Shown in pieces: positions 33,990-49,500 of a stretch of DNA of 64,000 nt. A model generated the notes under the pieces. That model did no database searches. It saw only the letters and a list, made by a program, of their open reading frames with translations, and was not told where the DNA came from. The position numbers were made by a program, and so were the translations under genes. Source of the stretch: Trichosphaerium sp. ATCC 40318 (lineage: Eukaryota; Discosea; Flabellinia; Trichosidae); NCBI GenBank assembly GCA_038496445.1, contig JALMLS010000326.1:1-64000 (forward strand), read 5' to 3'. Position 1 is the stretch's first letter. Every line of letters starts with the position of its first letter.

Positions 33990-36900
33990 ATGAGTGAAGG
34001 TACGTTATGGCGCATAAAAACAGAACTATGTGGGCTTACCAGCTTAGGCGTATCGAATTCCTCAACGCCTACAGATCGGCTGTTAAAACGGTCGGCAAAT
34101 AGCGGTCGCATGCTTTTAAATGTAGTAGAAGGTGGTGGCGCATCTGTTGGTGATGACAGTGTTCACGAGGTTATAAAACAAGTTAACGACCATGCCCTAA
34201 AGTCTAAAAACGAGGAGGTACACATATCACATTGGCGCTTTCGCTCATTATTTGGTCTGGTAGATATTACGACTTTCTGAAGATAAAAATACGCTAGAAG
34301 CTCGGCTACGCTCCAAAGATCGCGAGTTAACGCGTATGAAAGCTCTTTTGAGTCGGTACAAACATGCACTAAACCAGGAGGACCCATCAGTACAACAGGT
34401 TCGCCTTCTAATATTTCTTACAAACGTGTTTTCTGTGCAATAATTTCCTCCACTCTATTAATAACCAGTACTTTAGTTTAACGTTTCAGAAAAAGAGGAT
34501 ATGGATTGGGATAATGTGCGCAAAGCCAACCAAGAAGTTGAACAGTTGAAAGGTGCAATGGTACATACGATTGTATAATATGTCGCTAAACATCTGTAGG
34601 CATCACCTGTCGGCGATAGTAAAGCCCCTTGCAATGATGGTAGACTCAGAGGTAGGGCTTTGTCAAAGGCTGTAGAGGCTGTCAGAAAAAAGACAGACAA
34701 GCCACCAAAGGAGGGTGAGGAGGCTGATGATGAGAAAAAAGACGGCAAACCACTCACGTAGGTGCTTGAAATCTGAAGCGAGGTACTCACTTGGAGTAGG
34801 CGTTCGAATTCCCGTTGGGGATTGGTAAATGTCAAACAATTGGCGGCGATGAGAAGCAAGTCTATCGTACGTGCTTTTAAAATGGTAGTAATTGGCGCTA
34901 CTGAACACCACGTGACTGATGAATATTAAATGTTCCCTAGGGAGCGACTGAGGTCGTTTATGACACACCTGAAGCGTGTGTTGAGATCTTATCACAAGCT
35001 TTGTACAAAGCAATCTTTTACATTTTACCTCAATCTAAATGAGGTGTAGGCCACCTGTATCACGGAAACTGAGGTTAACTCAACTGATGAAGATACGCCA
35101 ACGCATAGAAGAATCAGACAAAGTTTGGTTGCAAGAATTTTTCGATCAAGGTGAGTAGAAATCAAAACTGAAGAAATGGTGCTTAGTACCACGTGTTCGT
35201 TGTAGGTGCTATGAATAGTTTGGTCAAGATATTGGAATTGTATGAATCAGAGCCGACAAAAAAGTTTGATGTTGTAATGTGTCAGTTGCAGACACTGCAA
35301 TGTATCAAGGCAATGATAAACAACGAGAATGGCATCGAGACTTTGCTGCAAAGCAAGGACAATGTGAGTATTTTATTGATGCTGTTTGAAGTATTCACAT
35401 AGCGCTATAGATCCTTCAATACTTGATACCATTTGTGGATAGATCTCAAAACCTATTGATGAAAGTGCAGTTTGTCACACTCATGTCAACACTTGTCATG
35501 TATAACCAAGACGGATACCAAGTAGTCCGATGCACGTTTAGAAATATGCGACCTACAGTTGCCTAACAAAACTCTAGCCGAATACGAGCAAGGACCTACG
35601 CTCGAATCAATAGTAAATTCGCTAGAGAACGAGACAGGCAAGTAACTTACTTACAACACAGTCGTTTCAATTAATGCTGATCAGATAAGTCTCTTCAAAG
35701 GGCATACCTTCAACTATTAAATGCTATTATTATAAGCACTAAAGGTCTAGGCGACCGTGTCAAGTTTAGAGGTTTTTTGGAGAAACAAGGATTACGTAGG
35801 ATTGTAGATAGTCTATTTAAAGACAAATCCGATCCTTTATTACATACACAAACTCAAGTGTACCTTATATCTAGCTCAAGAGATAAAGACAAGGTTAAAG
35901 AGTTGTCAGTTATCGATGGTATCAATTTGGAAGATCATAAATCTATATTAGATCGTTTAATGGAACAGTCCAAATCTTGTGGTAGCGGTACACTTACTAC
36001 ATATAAAAGTTGGCATTAATATTAATCTGCGATAGAAACTTCCCTTCTTAATATCCTGCGGCAATTTTTGCTCATACCAACAAATAAGAGTCCTTTACGG
36101 GATCAAATGTGGAATTGTATTGAAATGTCAGTACAAAGAGCTGTCAGATCGGAAACTGTTGAACAAGTCAAGCGAATAGATGTAGAGGAAATGCATATAG
36201 AGCTAGAGATGCTCAAGGGTACGTTTGTTGTTACTAATTGACTGTTTGTAACATATACACCAGAACTAGCAGCACCATTACCTCCCGATTCAGTATCCAA
36301 CGATGCATCCCTAGTTGAGGAGGACGTAGTCCCATCTCCTGTTGTAGCTGCCCCACCCCCGCCACCACCACCTCCCGGCATGGGTGGCCCACCTCCACCG
36401 CCTCCGCCACCTCCTGGAATACCTGGACCACCACCTCCCCCAGGCATGCCAGGCCCACCCCCGCCTCCTCTAGCTCCAGGAGCTCCCCCTGGACCACCAC
36501 CACCACCAGGCATGGGCGGACCACCACCTCCTCCTGGTATGCCTCGTGTGGCCAGACCTGTAGAGATAAAGCCGTCTGTCAAATTACGACCTTTCTTTTG
36601 GCAAAAGGTTCCCACAAATAATACACCTGTTTTTTGGAAAGGTTCGCAAACTATTGACGGGATGGGAGGTAATAATTACTTATTTAGAATTGGATGTACA
36701 AAAGCACGCTTTGGATGAAGAGTTTAGAGCTATATTAGAGAAGGCCTTCATGCACAAAAAGAAGGACAAAAAGCCAATTGTCCAATCATCCAAAAAGGCG
36801 CCTACCACTGTACAGCTTCTGGACACCAAGCGAGCCAACAATATAGGTGCGTCAATGGCACATGTTTTTAAAAACCAAGTTGTGTTGTTGACATTACTTT

Positions 36901-38392
36901 TATAGCGATAATACGTACTCAGTTCAAGTGCAGCGATAAACAATTGCGAGATGCTATAGTTAATGTCAATCCTAAATTAAAACCAGAGGCATTGAAAGCG
37001 CTGTTGAATTACATACCATCATCTGAAGAGGTATATTTGTTTTTTGTGATTTAGTTGCTATGGTCGAACTAACCAGATCTGATAGCGAGAAATGTTGTTA
37101 AACTACACAGGTGATAAGACTGTACTTGGGAAGGCAGAGCGTTTCTGCATGGTTATTGTGACGATACCAAAGTTGGCTAAGGTGCTAGAAACCTCCATAT
37201 TTAAAAAAGAGTTTGCTCTTAAAATCGCAAAAATACAAAATGTACCCAAAATAGATGGCGGTATTTGCTGGGTTTGACTCACTCTCTAATACATAGGACG
37301 TATCGCTACTTAGCACGCTATTGACAAATATACGGTCAAGCTCGAGGTTGGCACACTTGTTTACTGTCCTCCTTCATACTGGCAATTTCATAAATGCAGG
37401 GACAAGAAGAGGAAGAGCAAATGGCTTCAAGCTAGACTCACTAAATAAATTCAAGGATGCAAGATCCTCAGCACAATCTAACGTAAATCTACTGCACTTG
37501 CTATGTGATTACCTAAGAGAAAAGCATCGCGTTGCTCTACTCTGGCAAAAAGATTTCGTATCGCTTGACAAGGCAATGCAAGGTACCACCATCCCTTACA
37601 CTGTGGTGATATATTAACACAATTAACTCTACAACAGTTGACTTTGATCAAATGAATTCTGAAGTGTTCGACCTTAAAAAACGTCACCGCGAGTTGGTCA
37701 AATTTGTGGAGAATGGTGATCCTGTTGGAGAAGAATTTGATAAATACAGAAACATAATGGAGGTAGTAACGGCTTTATCACCCTCGTTTGCCTTGGATAT
37801 CAGATGATCTAATTATTTGCAAAAGGATTTCTCAAGCGAGGCTGCTTTGGAGATAACACTTATTTATGACCAATTTACCGAGCTTGATGCACTCAAAAAA
37901 AAGGTGTTCAAAGACTTTGGTGTTAAACCTGCGACCAAGTTACTTGACTTTTTAAAGATTTACCAGGATTTTGGAGAGAGCTTCAAGGTTTCAACAACTC
38001 AAAATGATTCCGTGCTCAAAGTCTATGTAGGTATGCCGCGTTCAAAATAAGAGAAGGGCCTTAGCTGAGGCCAAAAGGCTGAAACAAGAAGCCAAGGATA
38101 AGGCTAAAGCATCACGCTCAAAGTCTTCGCCAAAGTACGTTATCAATAGTCCAATACTGGTATTAACAAAATTTTGTATAGGGTGGAGCGATCAGCTGAC
38201 GAAAAGCGGGTACACGTGCAAACCAATGACTATTGTTTATACTAACTGGTATTTTAGAGCCAGCTCAACAGGTTAGATAAACGAAAGGAAAAGCGAAAGA
38301 ACAGAAGAGGTTCTGACAGGAAAAGGGATAATGGAACAGGTGTTCTAGATAGGATAGCTGATTCACTACTCAATGGAGACTTTGAAGTATAA
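33990..38392 (+). CDS. Formin (GBD/FH3-FH1-FH2-DAD-like)
   Basis: The first exons (start 33990) encode a Ser-rich then coiled-coil N-terminus (LRSKDRELTRMKALLSRYKH); their link to the formin is inferred from strand and spacing. From about 35080 the Rho-binding/FH3 region is clear: KVWLQEFFDQG, then MNSLVKILELYESEP and LQTLQCIKAMINNENGIETL. FH1 lies at about 36340-36540, with runs of 5-9 Pro broken by Gly. FH2 follows with LRPFFWQKVP (lasso Trp), the GNFINAG core (37380-37400) and FKLDSLNKFKD. A coiled and basic tail leads to GVLDRIADSLLNGDFEV, stop 38390-38392, matching the DAD consensus GVMDxLLexLxxG. Hence a diaphanous-type formin, which nucleates actin, is probably autoinhibited, and would be opened by a Rho GTPase. 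Confidence 0.85.
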
Positions 38393-38483
38393 GGAAGGGA
38401 ATCACAGACAACACAGAGAGATGCATCGATTCACGTTGAATGAAGCACAAAATAAAAAAACCAAAACGAACATTTATTTATAT

Positions 38484-40362
38484 CTACAAGTTGTCGTCAG
38501 AAATTAGTGACCCTCCATCTTGTCCACCATAGCTTCTTGGCCTTTCGTCTGAAAGAAGGTTTTTAATTGGTTTGATGGAAAAATACTGCTCAGCTCTTAA
38601 CAAAAAAATTAGGTGATATGATACATTTTTTGTGGTTTTTTTACCTTGTTGGCCAAAGCAAATAGTTGAGGAAACCTAGAACCAACGTGTTACTGCAGAT
38701 GACCAATGAGTCAACCATTGTAATTTTCTTTGGGAATGAAGAGTTTATGGCTTCAGCGAGTATCACATAAAATATGAGAGACAAATACCTACAAAATATT
38801 TTTAGACATGAGGCTACTGCTCCTTCGTACCAAACAGAGAATCCAACAGTAAAGAAAATATAAAATCTTCTCTTTTCAGGGATACTCTCAAGTTTGTACG
38901 TGTGATAAATGCACCACAAGAACCAACCCATTGTCGCCACCCTATCAACGAAGATTTAGTACTGTTGCTTTTTTATATAATGGCACGTGGCATTAGAAGC
39001 GCACCTGAGGATGAGGACTATGATTCCAGGAACGCTATCATAGAAATATATAGTAGATGCTGGATCCCTTCCAACAACTAGATACCATGATGTTAGCCAC
39101 CCAATGTTCAGTAAAAAAAACGGAATTAAAAAAAATTCTATAATTTAGTGTGCGTGCCATCCCAAATAAAGAGTGCCAGGTAGGCAATCACGAGGTTAGC
39201 CAGGACTACTATAATGATATTGCGCTGTGTGAGGTAGTTGGATGTTATTGCCCAACCTTTGGCGATCAGGATAGACAAAAACATGAGCACTATTATTGCT
39301 GCAATGTGTAACACTTTGTAGCAAAGTAAACAAAATACTTAGTAACGTAAAAAAAAATAGCGTACAGTCTCCAAAGCCTTTCAAACCAGGTGCACCCTGA
39401 CCATTGCTGGCATATATAGCATAGTGAACAAAGTGACAAAGTAGTGAGAATTGTTGTAGTAACAGTGCGGTAGAGAGCAATTTTACAATCTAAGCAGCAG
39501 TGTAAGATTACATAAAACTCATTCTCAAGGGGTTGATCTGCATCACTGCCTACCGGGTGAAAAGCTCCTAGTTTATATAGTTTCCATGCCCCGTACGCGT
39601 GCACTGTAATACCAACCATATAAGTTAGCCAGAATATGAGATAGACGTAAATCATGCCTAGCACAAAACTATCAATTTTCACGTGTCAATTTTTATATGT
39701 TTACCGGCTTCATCATACGAAAACTCAGTGTCCCATGGCCCACCAGGATTGGTCATATGTATTGTATAATTATGAAGGTCAATACCTGTTTGAAAATTGT
39801 TAAATAATGGCACTGTGGATTTCTCAAAAAAAAAATCGAATTTAAGGTTCGAACCTGTATCTGACTTGCAATCGATCACAGCAAAATAGTAATACTTGGC
39901 ATGTCCTTCCTCTAATCCTCCTATACGTTCTTCGATGCCTGACATGATTGGTTTGTTGAAGAAGGCTATAATAACGTCAGTACAAGAAAGTTATAGTTTT
40001 GCAATTTAGGTTTGAAGTTTCGGCACTAGTAAATGAGGTCGTACACTTTGTCAGCTTTTCATTGCACGTCGAATCCTTTTTGTATACCTCTTTCCACGCG
40101 CTGTCAGTGTACACAGCGAATCTTGGGTCGGAAGATTTATTTGCGAGATAAATAGTGTACTCAAACGCTGGTATTGGTGGATGGGCCGCGTAGCAGAACT
40201 TGGTGAGATAGTGGAACGCTCTGTCGGTGTCTAAATCTCCTAATGTACGAGTTATTGATGAATTGACGTAGATTGTGTGCCCTGTGCGACTTTGGAGTGT
40301 GTAGTTTCAAAAAGTACGATCAAAATCACCAGCGTTATATTTATCAGTTTATTGTACACCAT
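38484..40362 (-). CDS. GPR180/TMEM145-like seven-TM protein (GOST family)
   Basis: The start at 40360-40362 begins a hydrophobic signal-like segment (YNKLINITLVILIVLF). The luminal domain shows HTIYVNSSITRTLGDLDTDR, FHYLTKFCYAAHP, then KYYYFAVIDCKSDTG and HMTNPGGPWDTEFSYDEAG. The last motif is the TN...EFS.DE pattern of GPR180 and TMEM145. TM segments follow (FVLGMIYVYLIFWLTYMVG and others), ending in PEKRRFYIFFTVGFSVW and FLNYLLWPT, the usual end of the seven-TM core. The gene has at least seven exons, and the last intron and stop (near 38484 or 38497) are uncertain. GOST proteins are thought to act in Golgi/endosomal trafficking of membrane cargo. Confidence 0.7.
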
Positions 40363-40547
40363 GGTGAATAGTAAACTATCGGCTTGCCAGAGTGGGTGTT
40401 AATTGCCAAATCTATGGTGGTATGTCAACCCAAAAAAAAACCGAACAATTTGAGTTGTACAACATTTGACTTTTGGTGCACAAGAAATACAGTAGAAACC
40501 GGTAAATTTAACATACACGCACTGGTTGTGTTATGCTATAATCAAAA

Positions 40548-43500
40548 ATGAAGCGAAAAAGCGAAGATTTGGCAAACCCACAGTCCAAGCGTTTACGTAC
40601 GATTAACACGAACAAGGTGCGTAGTCTATTAGTTTTATGGTTGTAACGGCATCAGAACTCCCATGTGGAACGAGTGGAAAGACTTGACGTAGATATATTT
40701 CGTACAGAGAGGTGCGGGGCGTACTACTACATGATTTTATGCGTTTTTCTGTTTTTCGTGCAAAGTGGTTCATGACATTTTTCTCAACTTTCTTAATACC
40801 ATATTACGCGCAAGTAGCACATAAAACTACTGTTAGCATCTTCAAAAATAAATTACAAAGATCAGTGGTGTTAAATTTGGTTATAGGGTATTCCGTGAGG
40901 CTCCTGATGGCATTACGAGTAATATACACAGAGATCTACCACTTTTTGCGGACCTAGCAAGTGACGCGTTTATACGCGTAGCAGACGTACGTTGTAACGC
41001 AAAGACCATAACAGGGCTAACAAATCAAAAGATTTTACAAATTTCACTTTTAACAACCATGGGAACAAAAAAATTTCAGGGCACTCATCATTTCTAACAC
41101 TGCTTGCAGGAGCTTCAACCATACGTTGCTACATTACCACAAGTTATCGTTAACAAGGACAAAATTATTAAAATCATTTTCGACAGCATTTACAAGCACA
41201 GGCATCACAACGACAAATATTTGATAGCGAGACTTCTTGGCTCATTTGCAAGAGACTTACAAGCAGATTTTTATCCATATTTTCCAGAAGTAATGAAGCG
41301 CCTCTATCCTCTTGTAGACGCGACAAAACCTGAGCCTAATGAGTCTCTATTCACTACAATAACTTACATATTCAAATATTTGCAAGCGCAGTTGGTTGAG
41401 GACTTTGAAGATGTGTTCGTTATGTACAGAAGATACCTCAAGAGTTCAAAATGGTGGCTTCGTCAATTCGTTGCTGAGAGTTTTTCTTTTCTTGTAAGGA
41501 AACTTCCAGAAGAGCGCATGGATGAAATGATTAAGTTGATGCTAAAGAAACCAAAAGAGTTAGAAAAGTGGCAAATCTACTCTGTCAACGGATACCAAAA
41601 GACAATCATGCTTATCTTGTTTTATGCAGCGAGAGGTGTAGCAAAGAATTTAAATTCAAAGAGCAAAGCTATACTGCCTGCTCTTTTAAAATATTTGCAC
41701 ATTCATCCAGGTCAAGACAGAGCACTATATGGTACGTATCATAAATGTGTAGCAATATTGGTCATGTACATATTTTAATGGGTTGTTTTAGATTGGAGCG
41801 TACCTATCATTGACAATGTCTTCGACAAGTTGCAGTTTCACACTATAAAGGGTGACCGTAAATCTCTTGTGGATGTATTGGTAAATGAAGGTCTCAAACC
41901 TCTTGCGCGCAAAGGCAGCGGTGGCAAAGATACTGCAATATATTTACAGCACTACCTCAAGATAGTATTGCGCATCATCTCGTATTATCAAGATGTCTTC
42001 GGTACCCACATGATTTATGCCTTTGTTGCATCTCACCTCATTTTCTAGGGTGGACAGTTGATGCTGTAGCAGGGGCTTTAGCCAAGCTTCTGAAAAGCAA
42101 AGACATGGGTAAAATGTGCAACACAGCGCCTACCATCAGAGAGCACATTACAGATATTTTTTCAAAATTGTGTGAGTTAGTAGGAAGAGGTGCTATGGAC
42201 GGAAATGTTATGGTTTCTATTAGAACAGCACTTAAAGGTAACCAAAAAAATTTAACATGATCGAGTTGTCACCACTCACTCGCCTTGTTTAGCATTATAT
42301 GATTCTGATATTGACATTCCATCTATACTTACGATAACACGTGTTCTCGCGCCTATCAATAAGGATTTCTCTGCTTATGTCCTAGAGTTGTTCAACGGTT
42401 ATCTATGCGGTCTCACAAGTGGCATATCTTCAAACTTATGTCGTGAGCTTGTTGCAACATTAACAGCATTATCAGACTCCAACCCAGAATTCACAATCTC
42501 CACGCCAACTGTTGTTGAAGGATGGATAAAGACTCGGTTGTCTAAAGCTACATTCGAAGGAGACGCAGAAAAGGATAACGACACTTTTATTGATTTAGCT
42601 GTTATTTGCAAGTCAATACCACACTTGACGCTTAAACTCCCTGCAAAAAAAATGGCAAAGTGGATTACAGAAATTCTTGAAAGCGCAATAGCCGCATACA
42701 AATCGTACGTGGATTCAGTATTGTTAGTTTAAATTGGTCGTTGTATTTATTTTTTTCTTTAGAGTCACACAAGAAGACAGAGGAAGATTACTCAACGTTG
42801 CCTTGTCTAAACTCATCACAACGCTCGCTTCATACCCACACCTTCCGAAAGAAACTATGTACCAAATAATGGAAAGGTACGTTGGTGTATAAAATGCAAA
42901 GTACTTTTGAGTAGGTTGCTTATTTCTTATTAAGGTATATTGACGCTAAAATCTTTGATCCATCGATCGTGTTTGGTTTTGCTAAGCTTGTTAAAGCGAT
43001 TGCACCTCCAAGCAAATCAATTGGATTTCCTGACATGATTCGAGACAAATTTTATGAATTGTTGATGGTAAAGAACTCCCACTACAGAATGGGTGCTCTT
43101 CAGTCTCTTACAGCTGCTTATCCGACCTTGCAACCGATTTTGGATACTGCTATAGAATTGGATGCGTTACCGCGTGATCCTCGCCACTCTCTTGGACAGC
43201 GTGTCATTCAGAAGCTTCAAGAATTATCAAGGAGCGTATCCAGCACAAGTATGGAGATTGGTGTTATATTACGAGTTCTCTTTGGATTTATTTATATCCC
43301 ATTTACGCCTTGGCATATCGCTGCGCGTACTGCATTGGGTGTTATTGCAGAGGAACATTACGAGCCGTTCACTGCTATATTTTTACCACTCTTCAAAACG
43401 ACATACGTCAAACGAAAACTCATGAACTCCACGTTCAGAAATGAGAGGTTTGCACAGCAGGTGCGTTTGTTGCAGTTTGTATTTTTCAGAAATAACTAAC

Positions 43501-46500
43501 GATTGACTGAAGGAAGCTGAAGAAGCTGAAGAAGCTGGAACCTCTGGTAAAGATGCAAGTGATCAGCAGGAAGAGCATGACACAGTCATGGAAGAACAAG
43601 AAGCAGTAGAGGAAGAACCTAAACCATCAAAAAAATATGTGGCTAAAAAGAAGCCAACTAAAGCCAACGAAAAGAAAACAGTTGCACCCAAAAAGAAGGG
43701 CAAAAAAGGAAAACGTGCGTGATCACGTTTTTTTTAAAGAAAGTACTTCTTACTTACGATTCCTTTAGGTGGCGATAAGAGGCTGAACAAGCAAATAGAA
43801 CTCATGAAAGCGCGTGAGAAATCGCTCAAACCTACGACTGTAGTGAGGTCGTTTCAATCTATTGAAGAGAAATTGATAGAAGAGGCTACACTCAAGTATA
43901 GATCATCAGCAATAGGTCGCTTTTTGGATATGCTTTGGCAGCTTATTCTCCAACTACCAAATCTCCTATTTGAAGAGGAGGGTGAGACTCTATTCTTGCG
44001 CTCTTACATAGATCGTGATGAATTTGGTTCTGACATTGGCGTGCGAACTAATGTTATGTCAATGATTGCACACATACAAGAACCTCAAAACTTGAAATGG
44101 CATGAAGAAGTACTAGACTCCATCAAAAGGTACTCTAAAGCACACCTTGTTTTATAACTAATTGAATTATCAAAAGGGATTTGCAAAGCAATAACAAGAA
44201 TGTCAGCCACCACGCATACAGAGCACTCAAAGCGTACAATTTCCCTTGGTTAGCTCCTTACGAAGAGGTTCTTGATGAGATAGTAGCTGCTCCTGCTACC
44301 ATTTCACGATGGGATTGGTCTCCTGAAGCAACCAATATCGTTGAAGCTCACCGACCTGATCTGCTAGCAACGCTTGTGGCATTGGTTTATCCACTAGTGT
44401 CTTCCTTCAATCCTGTACACTACAATCTCAAAATTTACCTTTCGTTGCTTATACTATCTTTAGAAACAAAGAAGAAACGATAAGTCTGGTGTGTTAGCTG
44501 TGTTACGTGCTTTGAGCACCTGTAAGGCATCTGAACTTGAAAAACCGTTTTTTCAACGCATTATGTCACAGTTCTCGCCCAAGAAGAGCGTGAAACCCAC
44601 AATTAAAGGCGTACATCGTGCCATGTATCCAACTTTTCGATACTTCTTCACGTTAAGCGATAATCTTGTCAGCACTTTTGGTGCCACGTACGTACTCTGC
44701 TTTGTAGTTGTTTGTAGACGGCCCTAACTCTATTTTGAAGTTTGATGCCTGCTGTCGATAGAATGATTACAGTGCTTGCCAGTGCCTTGACATGGGGTGA
44801 TGATCCACCAAGAAGCAATAAAGAGAGATCTATAGTGCGAAAGAGCGCATATAAATGCCTTGCAACACTTCTTTGGAGCTACAGAAGTTTCAGTTGTAGC
44901 AACAAAAAAACTGTTGAATTACTTACAAAGATTGGTCAATTGGAAACTGAACGTGTGTTTGGTATACATCGTATTGACAATGACACTATTGGTGGACGTA
45001 TGGAACTCATTCAAAGCATGCTTCATATGACACATATTCCTCACTTGTGCATGTGTAATTCGCGTATTGTCATTGCTGTCACTCGTTTTATCACAGCTTA
45101 CCACAAAGCTGGTACGTCCTCTTTCGTTGCTTGTTCACTTTAAAATATAAACCTAATGGTTGACAGGTAACCCTACAAATAATCTATTGATGGCCGCTTT
45201 TGATACAATGGCACGGTTTGTACAGCTTGGCGTGTCCAAGCAGAACATCAGATTTTGGTTCCAGACAAACATGGCTGATGCTAGCAAGACAGCTCCAGAG
45301 TTTATATTGGATGCTCCACTTGATATCAGGGACAACAGTATTGTCATGGATATTGACAGTACACAAAATAAGTTTAAAAGTGTATTGCAGGACGTTGCAA
45401 TCAACATTGTGAAAGCTACCATCCCTTATCTTCTCCCTTCAAAGTACGTCAACAGATACTAAATCAAAGTTACTTATGTTTTTTGAAGGGTTGGATTAAG
45501 AGCTCTTGGTATCTTGCTGTCTCTCACTGAATTTCTGACAGAGCGCGAGAGCAAGCTTGTCTTTTCTGGCATACTTGGATTGCTTAAGAAATTGATGGAT
45601 GTTCCTTTTGACAATCGTACGGCATAGTTTAACGTTGAGTGTTCTTTTGGTCTAATCAAGTACTAGCGATTGCTGGATACGAACGTGATTGTGCTGAGCT
45701 CCTTCAACTCACACTTCCGTATGCTGAAAACCCTGAGAATTGTATTCCAGTACTTTCAAAGTACTTGGCTGTTCACATGAAAAAGGACATCAGTTTTACA
45801 AATGCTATTCTCAACGTGTTTTCTAAACTTGGTTCAAAAAATCCTCAAAAGTACAAGGATATTGTACGTCTTTTATTCCTTTTTTTTGTCTATCTAACAT
45901 CACCTAATGTACTGCCATAGATGTCTGCTGTTACAAATTTATGTTCTCCATCTAAACAAGTTGTTTTCGATCAACTAAAAACCATGAAAAGTATTAATTG
46001 GGCAGTACTAGACAGGTTTCAGCTGGCTCCTCTGTTCTATGTCCTCATGGAACACCTTGACAGTGATACCATTGATATACAAGCAATGGTCACTACAGTT
46101 CTCTCGTCCATCATCGTAGCTGGATATGACAAGAGCAAAGAAAAGAAGACGCGGCATTATTACCACAACGTCCTCAGTACTTTTGTTTATCAAAAAATTC
46201 TGAACTTTGCAATCTGCACGTCAGACACATTGCGCAAGACTGTCTGTACTTTGGCTGATCTATTGACAACACGCTTTCCTGAAAGCCACCCAAACCTACA
46301 AATTCTGAGCCCCAAACCTGGCATGTTCTTTCGTTCGCTTGCCACCGAGTCCAGTGAAGATAAGTTGATCGCACTCGGCAAGCTTGCAGATAAAATTGTT
46401 GAGAACAAGATTGAAGCCCACACAATGAAGTCAGTGGTTCTCCCTATTTTAACACGCATGCAATATGAAGTGTACTTGAAACAACCGTACGCTTTTGCTT

Positions 46501-49500
46501 TCTTTAGCTTGTTATTGGTACTTACTGCAACGCAATAGTAAAGAGAGCCGTGAAGCTTGTACTCAGAAGTTGATGGATATGTGGCGTACTATGACACCTA
46601 GCCTACCACAAGAAGTGTTACAGTATTCCATCCTCAACCTACTTCGCTCGTTTAAACAAGAGACTGCCTCATGTGGTATGAGCTTAGCTGCTGCCATTAT
46701 AGAGAGATTAGACGTACGTGAAAATAGAAGGCTGTCTAAAATTGTGTGGTGCTAACATTGCTGTAGTCGAAATCTTTGGATGAAAAATCTCGTGTATTAC
46801 TTTTCAAATCAGTTATGCCAAAGTTGTTTGCACTTGGTGCAAAGACAGATGATGGTTCTGGTATCATAGCCATCGTTGCTTTGGTGAGATTGATTCGCTT
46901 GAGTCCTAGAAGCCAGCAACAAACACAGTTCCGAGTTCTGTTTGCGAGTACGTCTTAGTTCTTACCAAGTAAAATGCATGTTGGTTCTTATACAGTTCTT
47001 TAGAGGTTGTTGAACAACTCCTTTCACGCAAAGCGGAAATGCGAGCATGGGGTAACAAGACTCTTGTAGAAGTCACTACACAAATTGGACCTGAGTGGTT
47101 ATCATACATTGTACAGGAGCTCAGTGATCGCATGACTGCCGGATTCAAGGTACTACGATTTTACTAAGATATCTCATGAGACTTACAGCAATCTTTAGCG
47201 CCACGTATTTGGTGTAGCTATTCGTGATATCTTGAAGAGTATCAGACCTCCTGTGTTTAATCATGGTGTAGTGGATGAGGTCATTGATAATGTGATGGAT
47301 ATCAGCATAGAACACTTGATTGGTAAAGTATCAGACGAAAAGAAGCTTGTTGCTATAACTTCCAAAGTACCTGAGGCTAAAGCAACACCTACTGTAGACA
47401 CGTACGTCGTATTCAGAGGCTCGCAATCATAGCCACAAAGTAACAGGTGTACATAGCATGAAGTACTTGGCTACATCTATAGACTTCTTTAGAAGTGTCA
47501 GAACAATTCTCGCGCGATTTAAAGAAGCTTTCAATCAACCTATTGAAGGAAAGAAGCGTGGACAACTTTCTAGTGGTGTATACAGCTTTGTTAGCGAGTT
47601 GTACACAAATACAACGATGACTATGAGGGACATGCTACTACTCCTACACAAAGAGATGGAAGAGCTCATAGCTGTTGTTCCAGTGCAAAAGCCTGAAGTA
47701 GAAGATCAATTCAGACACATGCGCGTATGTCAACGTTCTCTTTTCCTCAAAAGTTTTATTCTAAACTCTTGCTTATAGCAGGAGAAAACGTTCAAGTTAA
47801 TGGGCTCCGACAGACCGAAAGTGCGACCGGAGGATATGGATAACCGACATTACTTGCTTTCAGCTTTGTTGTCACTTTTAAGACGTTGTTTGGAGCACAA
47901 GAGGATCAAACCAACAACGGAGAACCTTGGGCTACTTGAACCTGTACGGGAGGACCTCTTATTTTGTATTTACTGACTGCAGTATGTAGTTTGTGTCACT
48001 GCTTCATCAAATGCTTCACCACCGTGTGGCACGTGTTAAAAAGCAAGCTATGCTGTGCTTGATGCACTTTCCACACTCGAAAAGATCGCCGGCTCAAACC
48101 AAGCTAAGGCCTGCTATACTTGAACAGTTAATTCAAGTTATAAGGGTACTCATAACACTCAATATCACTAATGATGATTTCTCGCTAACATATGTCCTTG
48201 TAGCGCTCCAAATTACACTCAAACACTGGCGATGTTGCTTTGGAGGTGTTGACAAATATCTTAAAACAGACAGGACATAAGCAACTTCCAGAAAAAGATA
48301 TAGACATATTGATCGATCACTTCCGTGTTGATCTAATGGAGAATCACAATGTTGATCTCACGAAACCATTTGAGTTTTTTAGAGTACGCCATTACCAAAA
48401 TATTTTAAAAGCGCTTGTTGGTTGTGTACTGACACATTTGTTCGCACATTAGATGTTAATTTCGGGCCGGTTCATGTCTCCTGGTTTGTATGATGCTATT
48501 GACAAGATTGGACATCTTATCCTTAATGCTACTCATGATAAGACGCGTAATGTTGCGCGTCAATTGTATATTATGTTTTTATGTGAGTACCCTATGGAGA
48601 AGAAGAGATTTGTCAAGCACTTAAACTTCCTTCTTTCAAATTTGGAATATCCAACGCCTTCAGGAAGAAGAACACTTTTGGATACATTGTGGTCCTTTTT
48701 GGGCGTTGTTGATGATAAGATAGCGTCAACTTATTCAGGCTTTATGTTCCTTCCAATAGTTGTTGCATTTGCAAATGAGACTGATCCGGAATGCAGAAAG
48801 TATGCCACTCTATTGCTTGAAAGATTGATCGGTACGCTCTTTTTTTGAAAAAACTTCAATTCAAATCTGACGCAGTTCGAATTTAGAGATCTGTTGGGCG
48901 ACTAAACGTGATTGGTTGTTATCTACTGTTACGAAGTGGCTACATAACCATACTCAAAAGTAAGTTTTTTCGATTGGATTAGCGCTGTATTTCATTGTAA
49001 GCTAAACTTTTATTAGTGGCGTTGACAAAAACGGTGATGCAGAGCCTGACGTACTTGAACTAACAGCGCTACGTTTGGTGGCAATGTTTTCAAAAGTATT
49101 GAAATCAAAGCTAAGAGAACATTCCTCGTCGCTATTGTCTCATCTCTCAACGTATATCAGCGCAGCTGCAACCCCAAGCACTGGTACAATCCCACGTGAT
49201 TTTAGAACCAACTAACAGTTGTTGCAGTGCAAGGAAAGGGTGAATGGAAGCGAATATACTTGTCATTATTGGCTGTAGAGGAGATGTTGAAGTCAAGCCA
49301 AGTCTCTTATTTTTCGGAAGAGATGAAGCCAATAACGCTATCTTTGGAAGACGCTCTTGTTTTCCCACATCAATGGATAAGGTACCCTCAACTTTGGAAT
49401 CATGTTATACTCACCAAGCGAACGTTTAGGCAAACAGCAACAAGATTAGTAGCGAGGTTATTCAGTGTTCTAAACAAGCAAACAAAGAGATTAATGAACT

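Noticed and set aside
36103-36615. Long minus-strand open frame rich in Gly
   Set aside because: It is the antisense of the formin FH1 proline-rich tract; the plus-strand reading has formin domains on both sides.
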